DNA of 35,627 nucleotides, taken from contig CAIRTN010000039.1 in assembly GCA_903881515.1 (NCBI GenBank), positions 1 to 35,627 of the forward strand. Reading direction: 5' to 3'. The stretch's first letter is position 1; each line of letters begins with the position of its first letter. The notes beneath the pieces are model-generated. The model was given only the letters and a program-made list of their open reading frames with translations. It had not been told where the DNA came from and made no database searches. Positions 24,706 to 33,221 of the stretch are shown here, in pieces. This stretch comes from an uncultured Rhodospirillales bacterium. GTDB lineage: Bacteria > Pseudomonadota > Alphaproteobacteria > Acetobacterales > Acetobacteraceae. Position numbers and translations under genes: made by a program.

Positions 24706-25486
24706 CCCCGGTTCGCGGCGGCGTCCCCACCGTCACCCCACCATCGATCACCATGGTCTGGCCGGTCATGAAGCTGCCGGCGGGGCTGGCCAGGAACACC
24801 GCGGCACCGGCGATCTCGTCCGGCTCGCCGATGCGCAGCAGCGGCGTATCGCGGCTGCGGCGCTTTTCCATCTCCGGGTTCTCCCATAGGGCACGGGCGA
24901 AATCGGTGCGGATCAACCCCGGCGCAATGGCGTTGATGCGGATATTCTTCGGCCCCCACTCGCAGGCCAGATTGCGCGTCAACTGCATATCGGCGGCCTT
25001 CGACACCGCGTAGACCCCCAGCGTCGTCGACCCGCGCAAGCCGCCGATCGAGGAGACGATGATCACCGAGCCGCCGCCGCGCTCCGCCATCCCCGGCAGC
25101 ACCATGTTGCACAGCCAGAAATTGCTGCGGACATTGTAGTTCATCACCCGGTCCCACGCCTCGTCCGGCAGGGTGATCGACGGCCCGTAATGCGGGTTCA
25201 CCGCGGCATTGCACACCAGCACATCGATCCGGCCCCAGCGCGCGATGGTCGCATCCACCAGTGCCTGCAGATCCTCCTTGCGGCCGATATTGCATTGCTG
25301 GGCAAAGGCTTCGCCGCCGGTCGAGGTGATCTCGTTCACCACCACGTCGCAGGCTTCGCGCTTGCGGCTGGAGACGACGACCTTGGCACCATGCTGCCCC
25401 ATGCGCACCGCGATCGCCCGCCCGATACCCTTGCTGGACCCGGTGACGACCACAACCTTGCCGGACATATCGAACAGGTAGGACAT
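24698..25486 (-). CDS. Short-chain dehydrogenase/reductase (SDR)
   Basis: A 262-residue classical SDR. The cofactor motif TGSSKGIG spans residues 15-22 and NAAV is at 93-96. The catalytic Ser lies in VSSIGG (145-146), with Tyr159 and Lys163 in YAVSK. The C-terminal FMTGQTMVIDGG is also typical. The start ATG at 25486 has GAGGGA just upstream; an ATG 13 codons earlier has less support. It is the first gene of the SDR-arfB-hydrolase-PhyH unit. Hydroxy/keto oxidoreduction is certain at family level; substrate and cofactor preference are not. Confidence 0.92.
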   Translation of the reverse strand: MSYLFDMSGKVVVVTGSSKGIGRAIAVRMGQHGAKVVVSSRKREACDVVVNEITSTGGEAFAQQCNIGRKEDLQALVDATIARWGRIDVLVCNAAVNPHYGPSITLPDEAWDRVMNYNVRSNFWLCNMVLPGMAERGGGSVIIVSSIGGLRGSTTLGVYAVSKAADMQLTRNLACEWGPKNIRINAIAPGLIRTDFARALWENPEMEKRRSRDTPLLRIGEPDEIAGAAVFLASPAGSFMTGQTMVIDGGVTVGTPPRTGDD

Positions 25487-25543
25487 GTATTCCCTCGCAT
25501 TTTCCCGCGCCAGCCTGCCGCACAACCGGCCGGAGGCAAAGCC

Positions 25544-27742
25544 CTACCGCGATCGTTGCCAGGCCTTGTCGGAAATCGCCATGAATCCGGCTGGCGCCCG
25601 CACCTTGCCGCCCGCCATGCCCGCGGCGGCGAGGCTGAACTCCGTCTCCCCCATCACCCGCATTTCGCAGCCCAAAGGCACCGTCGCCGGATCGGGCAGT
25701 ATCAGTTCGCGGGTCGCGGTCCCCAGGACCACCGCGCTCGCCGCCGCTGGCACCGCAAAGCGCTCGCCCACCGCGGTCACCACCACCGGATGCCGTCCGT
25801 ACACCGCGGCCCAGTCCGTCTCGGCATGTAGGTCGCCGGTTGTCAGGCGTCGCCAGCCCAGCACTGGCATGCCGCACGTCTCGGCAGCGCCCTCGGCGCG
25901 TACATACGCCCCCGCTGGCCAGATCCCGGTGCTCGGCCGCGCTGCTGCCGTCACCTGCGGTGCGAACAACATCGTCCCCAACTCCGCGCTTGCGGGGGCA
26001 CTATCCTCGATCAGGTAGTTCCAACCTTCCTCGGTACCATGCCAAACCCCGAGGCCGCGATTGCGCGTTGAAAAGCCCTGCGCCGCGAACTGCCCAATCT
26101 CGACATTGTCGGCATAGACATGCCGCCCGCTGGTCACCGGCACCGAGGCGGTGGACACATTGCGGAACCGATTGGCCTGAACCTGCAGCCCAATCACATC
26201 TGGCGCGAAGATCCCCGGCAGGGCCGTCACGTCGCGCCAGGTTCCGCCCGGCGCGCGTCCGCCGGCGGTAAAATGTGGGTCGCCGTCGATCAGGTTGTCC
26301 ACCAGCCGCACCTCCTGCGGACTGCCTGGCGGTACGGCGAACGCGATGCCGCTGACTGCGAAGTCGCGGCAGACATTGCGGGCAAGCACCACGCCATCGA
26401 GGTCATGCGCTCCGAAGCCCGCGCCGCTCGCCGGGCCATTGAAGTAGAAGCAGTTGCTGCCCCCGGTCTCGATCGTGTTGCCTTCGAACAGCGTGTCGCG
26501 CAACGGCCCGGTGACCACCACGCCAGAGGTGCGCAGTTGCGCCTCGGTCACCGGCCCATTGAAGGTACCGGATTTATCGCCCCCGCCCGCGATCCAGAGG
26601 CCATTCGCCGACGACGCATAGCCCCAGTCCGACACGTGCGGCACCGCGGGTAAGGTGCGCACCAAGGTATTGTTGCGCAGCACCAGCCAGTGCGGACCCG
26701 GCGAGGGCATTGCAGCCGCCGTCGTTGGATCGGCGTAGAAATGCCCGCGCCCGCTGCCGTAGAGCGGTGTTGCCGCACCATTTGCGGGCGCCGGGCGCCC
26801 TGGCGGTGCGGCCAGGTTGCCGGCCTGCGCTGCCCCGCCGTCGATCTGGATGTAGAATTGCTGCCCGTTGAACGCGGGAGTTTCGGGGTTGTGGAACACA
26901 TCCTCGATGATGTTGCCCTCGACCTGCAGCGCGAACTGCGCGGTATTGCCCTGGGCATAACCGCGATGGCCGGGCGTGATGATCAGTCCGGCGCCCATGA
27001 TCCGCTGCAACACGTTGCCGCTGATGCGCGCCGTTTTCGCGCCGAGCACGGAGATCCCGGCGCTCTCGACGATGATGTTGTCGACGATGATCAGTCCCGC
27101 CCGCACCGGTCCCGCGGCGCCATCGGTCGAGTGCGCCGAGATCGCGTTATCATGAGCCTGCACCACGCGGTTGCCGGTGATCTGCGCGTTCGATGTGTTC
27201 CACACCACGATGCCGTCGGCGAACGAGCGGAACACCACGCTGTCGCGGATCACTACATCGCTACCGCCCAGGATCGCGAGGCCGAACGCGCGGGAATACC
27301 GGCTTTCCACCCGCTCGATCACCAGGTCGCGCCCCTCGATCCGCACCCCATCGGCGCCGAAGCTGTGCAGGTGATCGGCCAGGCCCTGCAAGGTCATGTC
27401 ACGCAGGGTGAAATGATCCATCGCCGTCATCCGGCCGTTTTCCCAGTTGGCGATCGCGGTGCCGCCCGCCTTGGCACTGTCATCGGCCAACACGGTGGTG
27501 ATCCCCATGCCCTGTCCGGCGAGCACCACGTTGGATTGCGGTTTGACAAAGCCCGCTGCCACGTCGATCCGGCACACCCCGGCCGGTAGCAGCACCACCC
27601 CGCCACCGGCGTCATGCGCCCGCGTGATCGACCGGTTGATCGCTGCCCGGTCATCGGTTTTGCCGTCACAACGCACGCCTTCGGCTACCTGCCCCCATGC
27701 CGGGGCTGCCAGCAACAGCAGGAGTGCCAGCGCTAATCGCAT
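25544..27742 (-). CDS. Secreted right-handed parallel beta-helix (pectate-lyase-3-like) protein
   Basis: A protein of 732 residues from the ATG at 27742 (or 736 from a GTG at 27754). The signal peptide [17 protein letters not shown] precedes a typical start of pectate-lyase-superfamily helices, [17 protein letters not shown], then [14 protein letters not shown]. Repeating NxI/V turns follow, such as [26 protein letters not shown] and [10 protein letters not shown], consistent with a parallel beta-helix of many coils. The last ~150 residues look like a separate beta-rich module. It probably binds or cleaves a polysaccharide in the periplasm or outside the cell, but no catalytic residues could be identified. 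Its start lies inside the 3' end of the copper ATPase gene. Confidence 0.85.
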   Translation of the reverse strand: MRLALALLLLLAAPAWGQVAEGVRCDGKTDDRAAINRSITRAHDAGGGVVLLPAGVCRIDVAAGFVKPQSNVVLAGQGMGITTVLADDSAKAGGTAIANWENGRMTAMDHFTLRDMTLQGLADHLHSFGADGVRIEGRDLVIERVESRYSRAFGLAILGGSDVVIRDSVVFRSFADGIVVWNTSNAQITGNRVVQAHDNAISAHSTDGAAGPVRAGLIIVDNIIVESAGISVLGAKTARISGNVLQRIMGAGLIITPGHRGYAQGNTAQFALQVEGNIIEDVFHNPETPAFNGQQFYIQIDGGAAQAGNLAAPPGRPAPANGAATPLYGSGRGHFYADPTTAAAMPSPGPHWLVLRNNTLVRTLPAVPHVSDWGYASSANGLWIAGGGDKSGTFNGPVTEAQLRTSGVVVTGPLRDTLFEGNTIETGGSNCFYFNGPASGAGFGAHDLDGVVLARNVCRDFAVSGIAFAVPPGSPQEVRLVDNLIDGDPHFTAGGRAPGGTWRDVTALPGIFAPDVIGLQVQANRFRNVSTASVPVTSGRHVYADNVEIGQFAAQGFSTRNRGLGVWHGTEEGWNYLIEDSAPASAELGTMLFAPQVTAAARPSTGIWPAGAYVRAEGAAETCGMPVLGWRRLTTGDLHAETDWAAVYGRHPVVVTAVGERFAVPAAASAVVLGTATRELILPDPATVPLGCEMRVMGETEFSLAAAGMAGGKVRAPAGFMAISDKAWQRSR

Positions 27743-29841
27743 TGCCGCAGCCACAGGGCGTTCAGCACCACGCTCACCGAGGAGAACGCCATCGCCGCGC
27801 CGGCGATCATCGGATCGAGCCAGCCCATCGCCGCCACCGGAATGCCCAGTACGTTATAGCCCATCGCCCAGAACAGGCCGCGCCACAGCGTACGCCAGGT
27901 CTTGCGCGAGAGGTCGATCGCATCGGCCACCAGACGCGGGTCGCCGCGCATCAGCGTCACGCCGGCGGCCTGCATCGCGACGTCGGTGCCGGTGCCCATG
28001 GCGAAACCGATATCGGCCGCGGCCAGCGCCGGGGCGTCGTTCACCCCGTCGCCGACCATCGCGACCACGTCGCCGCCAGCGCGCAGCGCGGCGACCACAG
28101 CGGCCTTGTCGGCCGGCAGCACCTCGGCGCGGACATCGGTGATGCCGACCAAGCGGCCGACCGCCTCGGCGGCCGCTTTGGTGTCGCCGGACAGCAATAC
28201 AGTGCGCACGCCCATCGCCTGCAACTTGGCGATCGCCTCGCTTGCAGCGGGTTTTACGGTGTCGCCGAAGCCGATCAGCCCCAGCAGCACGCCATCGGCG
28301 GCGAGATAGGCCATGGTCCGCCCATCGGCGGCCAGGGCTGCCGCTTCGCTTTGCAGCGCGGCGATTTCCACGCCGGCCTCGGCCATCAGCACGGCCGAGC
28401 CGAGCAGTACGCGGGCGCCATCGACGCGGCCTTCGACGCCGCGGCCTGGCAGGCTGCGTACGCCCTCGGCCGGAAGCGCGCCAGGGCGCAAGGCCAACAC
28501 CGCGCGGGCCAGCGGGTGTTCGCTGCCGGCCTGCAGGCATGCGGCGAGCCCCAGCACATCGGCGTCGCCTAGCTTGTGGGTGGCGACGACCACGGGGTGG
28601 CCTTCGGTGAGGGTGCCGGTTTTGTCGAACACCACAACGTTCACCTTGTGCGCGATTTCCAGCGCGCCGGCGTCGCGAATCAGGATGCCGCGCCGGGCGG
28701 CGACGCCGGTGCCGACCATGATCGCCGTGGGCGTCGCCAGCCCCAGCGCGCAGGGGCAGGCGATCACCAGCACAGAGACGGCGTTGACCAGCGCGTCGCT
28801 GCTCCCGGCGCCGGCCAACAGCCAGCCGGCGAAGGTCACGAGCGCGATACCGGCGACCACGGGGACGAACACCGCGCTGACCCGGTCGGCCAGCCGTTGC
28901 ACCGGGGCCTTGCCGGCCTGGGCGTCCTCCACCAGGCGGACCATGCGCGACAGCACTGACTCGGCGCCGACCGCAGTGGTGCGCACCAGCAGGCGGGCCT
29001 CGCCGTTGATTGCGCCGCCGGTAAGCTTGCCGCCGGGGGATTTGGCGACCGGCAGGGCTTCGCCGGTGAGCAGGCTTTCATCGACGCTGCCGGCGCCCTC
29101 CAGCACCACGCCATCGACCGCGATCCGCTCGCCCGGACGGACCACGACGACGTCGCCGACGGCAAGCGCGGCGACCTGGACCGAGGTTTCCACGCCGTCG
29201 CGCAGGACCACGGCAACTTCCGGCCGCAGGGCGGCGAGGGCGGCGATGGCCGAGGCGGCGCGGCCGCGGGCGCGCTGTTCCAGCCAGCGGCCGAGCAGTA
29301 CCAGGGTGATCACCACCGCCGAGGCCTCGAAATACAGCGCGTGCGCCTCGCCGGGCCAGGCAGCGAGCATCAGGGCGAGCGACAACAGGAAGGCCGCGGC
29401 GGTGCCGAGGGCGACCAGGGTATCCATGCTGCCGCCGCCGCGCAGGCTCTTCCAGCCGGCGACGAAGAACGGCGCGCCGAGCCAGAGTTGCACCGGGGCG
29501 GCGATCAGCGCCTGGGCCCAGCCGGGCAGCATGGCGGCGTGGCCGAATGCCATTGGGGCAACGAGCGGCAGGCTGAGACCGGCTGCGACCAGCACGCGCC
29601 ACAGCGGCAGGCTCTCGTCGCGCATCTGCGCGACTGGGACAGCGCCGTAGCCGGCCTTGGTCACGGCGGTGACCAGGGTTTCGAACGCGACCTGGGGGGT
29701 GGCGGTGACGCGGGCGCGATGGGTGGCCAGATTTACCTGGGCGGTGCTGACCCCTGGCACGCGGGCGAGCACCTTTTCCACCCGGGCGACGCAGGCGGCA
29801 CAAGTCATGCCCTCAATGCCGAGATCGATTGTCTTGTTCAT
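27733..29841 (-). CDS. copA: Cu(I)-exporting P1B-type ATPase (CopA-like)
   Basis: A 702-residue heavy-metal ATPase. One N-terminal HMA domain carries GMTCAAC (residues 11-17). Eight membrane helices are expected, with CPC at 362-364. The actuator TGE is at 259-261, the phosphorylated Asp406 in DKTGT, the nucleotide-site HP in GSEHPLA (441-443), and GDGVNDAPA at 597-605. The membrane residues that define copper specificity are present: Tyr-Asn (662-663) in helix 7 and M-x2-SS (684, 687-688) in helix 8. It therefore fits the P1B-1 Cu(I) group. The start ATG at 29841 has weak ribosome-binding sequence; the ~360 codons of open frame upstream are shadow sequence of the divergent genes. Confidence 0.93.
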   Translation of the reverse strand: MNKTIDLGIEGMTCAACVARVEKVLARVPGVSTAQVNLATHRARVTATPQVAFETLVTAVTKAGYGAVPVAQMRDESLPLWRVLVAAGLSLPLVAPMAFGHAAMLPGWAQALIAAPVQLWLGAPFFVAGWKSLRGGGSMDTLVALGTAAAFLLSLALMLAAWPGEAHALYFEASAVVITLVLLGRWLEQRARGRAASAIAALAALRPEVAVVLRDGVETSVQVAALAVGDVVVVRPGERIAVDGVVLEGAGSVDESLLTGEALPVAKSPGGKLTGGAINGEARLLVRTTAVGAESVLSRMVRLVEDAQAGKAPVQRLADRVSAVFVPVVAGIALVTFAGWLLAGAGSSDALVNAVSVLVIACPCALGLATPTAIMVGTGVAARRGILIRDAGALEIAHKVNVVVFDKTGTLTEGHPVVVATHKLGDADVLGLAACLQAGSEHPLARAVLALRPGALPAEGVRSLPGRGVEGRVDGARVLLGSAVLMAEAGVEIAALQSEAAALAADGRTMAYLAADGVLLGLIGFGDTVKPAASEAIAKLQAMGVRTVLLSGDTKAAAEAVGRLVGITDVRAEVLPADKAAVVAALRAGGDVVAMVGDGVNDAPALAAADIGFAMGTGTDVAMQAAGVTLMRGDPRLVADAIDLSRKTWRTLWRGLFWAMGYNVLGIPVAAMGWLDPMIAGAAMAFSSVSVVLNALWLRQCD

Positions 29842-29888
29842 TTGGGAAAGCTGGGGCGGCTGTCGCGCGAGGTCAACGCGCGCATGTC

Positions 29889-29906
29889 TGCCGCAACCTT
29901 GCGGCA
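29889..29906. promoter_or_regulatory. 18-bp inverted repeat in the copA/uppP divergent region
   Basis: TGCCGCAA-CC-TTGCGGCA is a perfect repeat of 8-bp arms with a 2-bp centre. It sits 47 bp upstream of the copA ATG and 52 bp upstream of the uppP GTG. Its size and position fit a dimeric regulator operator serving one or both divergent genes. It does not have the spacing of a textbook CueR site relative to any promoter I can recognise, so the regulator is unknown. It could also be a short RNA hairpin. Confidence 0.35.
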
Positions 29907-29958
29907 CCCCCCCTCGCGGGCGCATCTTGGGGAGATAATTCGCTGAGGATTCCGCTCT

Positions 29959-30792
29959 GTGACCTACCTCCAGGCCCTCGCGGTCGCCATCCTGCAGGGG
30001 GCGACCGAACTTTTCCCGGTCAGCAGCCTGGGCCATGCCGTTGTGCTTCCAGCTGTGCTGCATCTGGGGATCGATCAACGCAGCCATGAATTCCTGCCGT
30101 TCATCGTGTTGCTGCATACCGGCACGGCAGTGGCGCTGATCAGTTTCTTCTGGCGCGACTGGTGGGCGATCTTCACCGGGTTGTTCGGGCTGCGCAGTGC
30201 GCATGAGAATAGCGAGGCGCGGCGGGTGTTTCTGTTGATCGTGATCGCGACGATTCCGGCGGTGATTGTTGGCTTCGCGCTGGAGAAAGCGATCCGCGGG
30301 CTGTTCGGCACGCCGGTGATCGCGGCGGTGTTCCTGGCGCTGAACGGCATCATGCTGTTCTTCGGCGAGCGGCTGCGCGGGCGGGGGCATCGGGCGCTGG
30401 CGACGTTGACGCCGGCCGATGCGCTGGTGATCGGGTGTTTCCAGTGCGGGGCGCTGATCCCGGGGCTGTCGCGCTCGGGGGCGACGATTGTTGGCGGGTT
30501 GCTGCGGGGGATCACGCATGAGGCGGCGGCGCATTTCTCGTTCCTGATCGCGACGCCGGTGATCGTGGGGGCGACGGTGCTGGAGGTGCCGAAGCTGCTG
30601 CATGAGAGCGTGGCGCCGGGGACGTTCAGCACGGCGGCGGTTGCCGCGGTGGTGGCGGGGATCACGGCGTGGATCTCCACCTGGTTCCTGATGCGGTATT
30701 TCCGTGCGAATGACCAATGGGCGCTGAACCCGTTTGCCTATTACTGCATCGTGTTCGGCCTCGGCAGTGCGGCCTGGCTGACCTGGGGCTGA
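29959..30792 (+). CDS. uppP: Undecaprenyl-diphosphate phosphatase (UppP/BacA)
   Basis: A 277-residue integral membrane phosphatase that recycles undecaprenyl pyrophosphate for peptidoglycan and polysaccharide synthesis. Conserved box 1 reads [14 protein letters not shown], retaining the key second glutamate. Box 2 reads [18 protein letters not shown]. The first glutamate of the E. coli box is glutamine here, a common natural variant. About seven to eight hydrophobic helices are visible. It starts with GTG at 29959; GAGG about ten bases upstream supports this. It is followed after 4 bp by a CoA-transferase gene, an odd partner for a cell-wall enzyme. Confidence 0.93.
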   Translation: MTYLQALAVAILQGATELFPVSSLGHAVVLPAVLHLGIDQRSHEFLPFIVLLHTGTAVALISFFWRDWWAIFTGLFGLRSAHENSEARRVFLLIVIATIPAVIVGFALEKAIRGLFGTPVIAAVFLALNGIMLFFGERLRGRGHRALATLTPADALVIGCFQCGALIPGLSRSGATIVGGLLRGITHEAAAHFSFLIATPVIVGATVLEVPKLLHESVAPGTFSTAAVAAVVAGITAWISTWFLMRYFRANDQWALNPFAYYCIVFGLGSAAWLTWG

Positions 30793-30796
30793 GGCG

Positions 30797-31972
30797 GTGG
30801 CGGGGCCGCTAGACGGGGTCAAGGTCATTGACCTGACCGGCACCGTGCTGGGGCCGATGGGCACACAGATCCTCGGCGACGCGGGGGCGGATGTCATCAA
30901 GGTTGAGCCGCCGAGCGGGGATACCATCCGCTATGTCGGGCCGCGGCGGTCGCCGGATATGGCGGCGTATTTCGTCAATCTGAACCGCAACAAGCGCAGC
31001 ATCGTGCTGGATCTGAAGATCCCGGCAGCACGGGCGGCGCTGGAGCGATTGATCGCGCAGTCCGATGTGCTGGTGCATAATATGCGGATCGCAGCGGCAG
31101 CAAGGGCGGGGCTGGATTATGCCAGTCTGGCGCCGAAGTATCCGCGGTTGATCCATGCCTCGGCGACCGGGTTCCGGCAGGATAGCTCGATGCGCGATGT
31201 GCCGGCGTATGACGATATCATTCAGGGGCTGAGCGGGCTGGCGGCGCTGAACGGGCAGGCGGCGGGGTGCGATGGGCCGCGCTATGTGCCGTCGGTGGTG
31301 GCGGACAAGCTGACCGGGCATGTGCTGGCGAGTTCGGTGGCGATGGCGCTTTACGCGCGGGAGCGGTCGGGGCATGGGCAGTCGCTGCATGTGCCGATGC
31401 TGGATACCGTGCTGTCGTTCCTGCTGCCGGAGCATTTGTGGGGGTATTCGATCAACGATCCCGAACAGGGCATCGGGTATACTCGGATGCTGATCCCGGA
31501 CCGGCGGCCGTTTGCCACGGCGGATGGGCATCTGTGTCTGATCGCGGTGACTTCGGCGCAGTATCTGCGGCTGTTTACGTTGTTCGGGCGGCCGGAGTTG
31601 ATGCAGGACCCGCGTTTTGCCACCACCACGGCGCGTGGGCAGAATATCGGGGAGCTCTATGCGTTGATTGCCGCCGAGTTGCGGCAGAAGCCGACGGAGG
31701 ACTGGCTGGATCTGCTGGCGGAGGCGGATATTCCGCATGGGGCGGCGAACCGGCTGGAGGATCTGCCGAAGGATGCGTATCTGAAGGAGGTCGATTTCTT
31801 CCGGCAGATCGAGCATCCGACCGAGGGGAAGATGACCGTGCTGGCGCCGCCGGTGGATTATTCGGAGACGAAGCTGGGGTTTCATCGCCCGGCGCCGCGG
31901 CTGGGGCAGCATACCGAGGAGGTTTTGCGCGAGGCCGGGTTGTCCGAGGCCGAGATCGCAGCATGCCGCTGA
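30797..31972 (+). CDS. CaiB/BaiF (type III) CoA-transferase family protein
   Basis: A 391-residue class III CoA-transferase. The N-terminus is [20 protein letters not shown], followed by [14 protein letters not shown] near residues 61-73. The probable catalytic Asp170 lies in [10 protein letters not shown]. The C-terminal [16 protein letters not shown] is typical. It starts with GTG at 30797, 4 bp after the uppP stop. It is only moderately similar by eye to the other CoA-transferase at 467-1672, so it is not a recent duplicate. Its 3' end overlaps the SGNH hydrolase gene by 10 bp. The acyl substrate is unknown. Confidence 0.9.
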   Translation: MAGPLDGVKVIDLTGTVLGPMGTQILGDAGADVIKVEPPSGDTIRYVGPRRSPDMAAYFVNLNRNKRSIVLDLKIPAARAALERLIAQSDVLVHNMRIAAAARAGLDYASLAPKYPRLIHASATGFRQDSSMRDVPAYDDIIQGLSGLAALNGQAAGCDGPRYVPSVVADKLTGHVLASSVAMALYARERSGHGQSLHVPMLDTVLSFLLPEHLWGYSINDPEQGIGYTRMLIPDRRPFATADGHLCLIAVTSAQYLRLFTLFGRPELMQDPRFATTTARGQNIGELYALIAAELRQKPTEDWLDLLAEADIPHGAANRLEDLPKDAYLKEVDFFRQIEHPTEGKMTVLAPPVDYSETKLGFHRPAPRLGQHTEEVLREAGLSEAEIAACR

Positions 31973-32703
31973 GCCGGCGGGCGGTGCTGGGGGCGCCGCT
32001 GCTGCTGGCGGCGGGGCCGGTGCCGCTGGCGGCCAGGCCGCTGGACCGGTTGTCCACAGCTTGGTGGCGGGAGCGGCATGAGGCGAAGCGGGCGGAGGCC
32101 AGGTTGCGCAAACCCGGCCTTTTGCTGCTGGGCGATAGCATCACGCAGAACCTGGAACGGACCGGGCCGGAGGCGATGTTCGATTACCGGGCGGTTTGGG
32201 CGAAGCATTTCGCGCCGCGGCAGGCGTTGAACCTGGGGTTCAAGGGGGATGCGACCAGCCATCTGCTGTGGCGGATGAAGAATGGCGAGCTGGAGGGGTT
32301 GAAGCCGAAGGCGGCGGTGATCCTGATCGGGGCGAATAATATGGGCCGGCTGCATTGGCCGGCCGCCGACAGCATTCTGGGCGTGCAGGCGGTGGTGAAC
32401 GAGGCGCGGCAGCATTTGCCGGGGACGCGGTTGATTCTGTTGGCGGTGTTGCCGAGCAAGCGGGGGCCTTGGGTGGATGAGACGACGCGGGAGATCAACC
32501 AGGCGCTGGCGCGGCACTATGCGGGCGGCGAGGTGATCTGGCACGATCCCACGGGGATTTTTTTGCGTGGCGGGCGGCTGGATGAGCGATTGTTTTACGA
32601 TCCGCTCCTGCATCCGCCGGAGCCGGCGCTGCATCCGACGCCGGAGGGGATGGCGCGGCTGGCGGAAAGCCTTGATCCGATTATAGATCGGATTTTTCGT
32701 TAA
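31963..32703 (+). CDS. Exported SGNH/GDSL-type hydrolase
   Basis: A 246-residue SGNH hydrolase. The N-terminus [18 protein letters not shown] looks like a Tat signal peptide. Block I GDSITQNLE places the nucleophile Ser59. Block II Gly is in FKGDATSH. Block III is GANN (residues 123-126), with Asn in place of the more usual Asp after it. The block V histidine is His224 in PALHPTPEGM; the aspartate three residues before it in most relatives is proline here, and Asp213 may substitute. The start ATG at 31963 overlaps the CoA-transferase stop by 10 bp. The substrate is likely an ester, possibly acetylated carbohydrate. Its TAA overlaps the stop of the convergent minus-strand frame. Confidence 0.87.
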   Translation: MPLSRRAVLGAPLLLAAGPVPLAARPLDRLSTAWWRERHEAKRAEARLRKPGLLLLGDSITQNLERTGPEAMFDYRAVWAKHFAPRQALNLGFKGDATSHLLWRMKNGELEGLKPKAAVILIGANNMGRLHWPAADSILGVQAVVNEARQHLPGTRLILLAVLPSKRGPWVDETTREINQALARHYAGGEVIWHDPTGIFLRGGRLDERLFYDPLLHPPEPALHPTPEGMARLAESLDPIIDRIFR

Positions 32704-33140
32704 CTAAACGGAATGAAATCGGCGCAGTTAGCCATTGCACCTGGATTGTCGTAAAAATAAGACAATGGTTTGGGTAGCTGTGGCGGCCGCGAAGGCGGCG
32801 TGAGGGTCGTGGGGGTGGCATCCGGCGTGGTCCGGGCACGCGCCGGCGCTGATGCGGCCGGGGGCAGTGGGATTCGGGCGATGCGGGGCGTACGGCGGTG
32901 CGGGCGCGGCTGGGGCGCGCGGGTACGCTGGGGGGCTTCGCTATGTGGGGCCTCGCGCTGGGGCGGGGGGGGGACGGGTTGGGCCGGCGGAGGCGGGGGG
33001 AGTTCGCCGTTGCGCCAGGCGGTGAAAAGCTGATCGAGGGAGGCGAACAGGCGGCGGAGTTGCAGCCAGAGCAGGAAACTGGACGCAGTTGTGGCGAGCG
33101 ATATTTGCAGCGAGGTGAGAAGGCGGGCCTATGCGTTCAT
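32700..33140 (-). pseudogene. Pro/Arg-rich hypothetical protein with in-frame amber at codon 4
   Basis: On the minus strand, ATG-AAC-GCA-TAG at 33140-33129 is followed in the same frame by an uninterrupted reading frame to TAA at 32702-32700 (147 codons in all). After the TAG it has an amphipathic/hydrophobic start (SLQISLATTASSFLLWLQL), then RRLFASLDQLFTAWRNGELPPPPP, then a long Pro/Arg/Ala-rich tail ending in FIPFS. The ordered N-terminal part looks like real protein, not shadow sequence. No ATG, GTG or TTG occurs between the TAG and that region, so translation would need the amber read through or a CTG start (33110). A promoter-like element lies directly upstream. I have the impression of similar Pro/Arg-rich proteins in Acetobacteraceae but cannot confirm it. 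Function is unknown. Confidence 0.5.
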
Positions 33141-33147
33141 TCTAACG

Positions 33148-33176
33148 TATATAGTTCGTCGGTATAAATTTTACAA
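33148..33176 (-). promoter_or_regulatory. Sigma-70-like promoter upstream of the amber-interrupted frame
   Basis: On the minus strand TTGTAA (33176-33171) and TATATA (33153-33148) are separated by exactly 17 bp; each hexamer matches 4 of 6 consensus bases. It lies in a rare AT-rich pocket of an otherwise very GC-rich region. Transcription would begin close to 33141, so an mRNA starting there would be nearly leaderless with respect to the ATG at 33140. No Shine-Dalgarno sequence precedes that ATG. Confidence 0.45.
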
Positions 33177-33178
33177 GG

Positions 33179-33204
33179 AAAAAATGCGTTCAATCGCAAT
33201 TTTT
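33179..33204 (-). terminator. Probable intrinsic terminator of the PEP-CTERM/ligase operon
   Basis: Read on the minus strand, AAAAATTGCG pairs with CGCATTTTTT around loop ATTGAA, with one bulged base. The 3' arm ends in six T residues. It begins 17 bp after the stop codon of the AMP-ligase gene and lies just before the next minus-strand promoter, as expected for an operon boundary. The GC core of the stem is only four base pairs, so efficiency may be modest. The symmetric A/T flanks could let it act in both directions. Confidence 0.5.
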
Positions 33205-33221
33205 CTAGGAAAGTGTTTCGG

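Noticed and set aside
32745-32766. ATTGTC/GACAAT inverted repeat after the SGNH hydrolase stop, considered as a terminator
   Set aside because: The stem is only 6 bp, has a 10-nt loop and no T-run, and it falls inside the coding part of the minus-strand frame.
32770-33033. Plus-strand Gly/Arg/Trp-rich frame of 87 codons
   Set aside because: It is the complement of the Pro/Arg-rich minus-strand frame. Its composition is what GC-rich antisense gives, and it has no ribosome-binding site or recognisable motif.
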